Origin: Microvirga aerophila
Lineage (GTDB): Bacteria; Pseudomonadota; Alphaproteobacteria; Rhizobiales; Beijerinckiaceae
Direction of reading: 5' to 3'
Assembly (NCBI RefSeq): GCF_003332305.1
Contig: NZ_QOIO01000054.1
Location: forward strand, 1 to 38,404
DNA: 38,404 nt
Position 1 is the first letter of the stretch, and each line of letters starts with the position of its first letter. The position numbers and the translations under genes were made by a program. The notes under the pieces are model-generated. The model ran no database searches and was not told the origin of the DNA. It saw only the letters and a program-made list of their open reading frames with translations. Shown here piece by piece: positions 38,370-38,404 of the stretch.

Positions 38370-38404
38370 ATGCAACGCAACATCCCTCTACAGCCCGTTG
38401 CCTT
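38370..38404 (+). CDS. start of an ORF running off the window
   Basis: An ATG at 38370 follows TGGAGGT by about 5 bases and stays open for the 11 codons available. Nothing can be said of its product. Confidence 0.35.
   Translation, partial: MQRNIPLQPVA

Noticed and set aside
1..38404. CRISPR arrays, tRNA or rRNA genes, complete insertion sequences
   Set aside because: I searched for regular spaced repeats, TpsiC-arm sequences and transposase motifs and found none. The short tandem and inverted repeats present do not have these forms.

Overview
The window is GC-rich chromosomal-type DNA of an alphaproteobacterium, most likely Hyphomicrobiales (Methylobacteriaceae such as Microvirga or Methylobacterium). 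This rests on an EcfG-type sigma factor overlapped by a NepR-like anti-sigma gene, an HWE histidine kinase, PRC-barrel paralogues, a DUF6894 protein and class III cyclases fused to TolB-like/TPR regions. No rRNA, tRNA or CRISPR array was recognised.

Layout. 0-4.7 kb: the 5' end of a NYN-domain gene, two tandem adenylate/guanylate cyclases and a secreted SnoaL-like protein, all on the minus strand. 4.8-7 kb: small ORFs, two Cys/His microproteins, a candidate sRNA with a strong terminator, a gene-tail remnant and a membrane-anchored PRC-barrel protein. 7.2-17.4 kb: accessory and stress-type genes: a secreted PHB-depolymerase-like esterase, an ArsC-type reductase, a group of membrane or secreted microproteins of 34-71 residues, coiled-coil microproteins, a PRC-barrel protein, a Crp/Fnr regulator and a MarR regulator. 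17.6-29.35 kb: an island of about 10.4 kb (HEPN-like protein, serine recombinase, P-loop helicase, XRE regulator, AlpA-like protein, tyrosine integrase) bracketed by two inverted copies of a module made of a Nudix gene plus a structured RNA. The two RNA copies differ by compensatory base-pair changes. 29.4-38.4 kb: an aminotransferase, a GNAT acetyltransferase, three receiver-domain proteins, a second coiled-coil/PRC pair, an HWE kinase, the nepR-ecfG pair, a second NepR-like gene and small stress-type genes.

How the genes may work together. The right end looks like a general-stress-response locus (HWE kinase, receiver proteins, two NepR-like anti-sigma factors, EcfG). GGAAC-N16/17-GGTT sites resembling sigma-EcfG promoters lie before nepR-ecfG, before one PRC-barrel gene and before a microprotein gene, with weaker matches before another PRC gene and the kinase, so several small genes may be stress-regulon members. 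The island in the middle has the gene set of a small integrative or satellite-like element. Several small families are repeated in the window: four coiled-coil proteins, three PRC-barrel proteins, three CxxC microproteins, two Nudix/RNA modules, and one small Cys-containing gene with three degraded tails.
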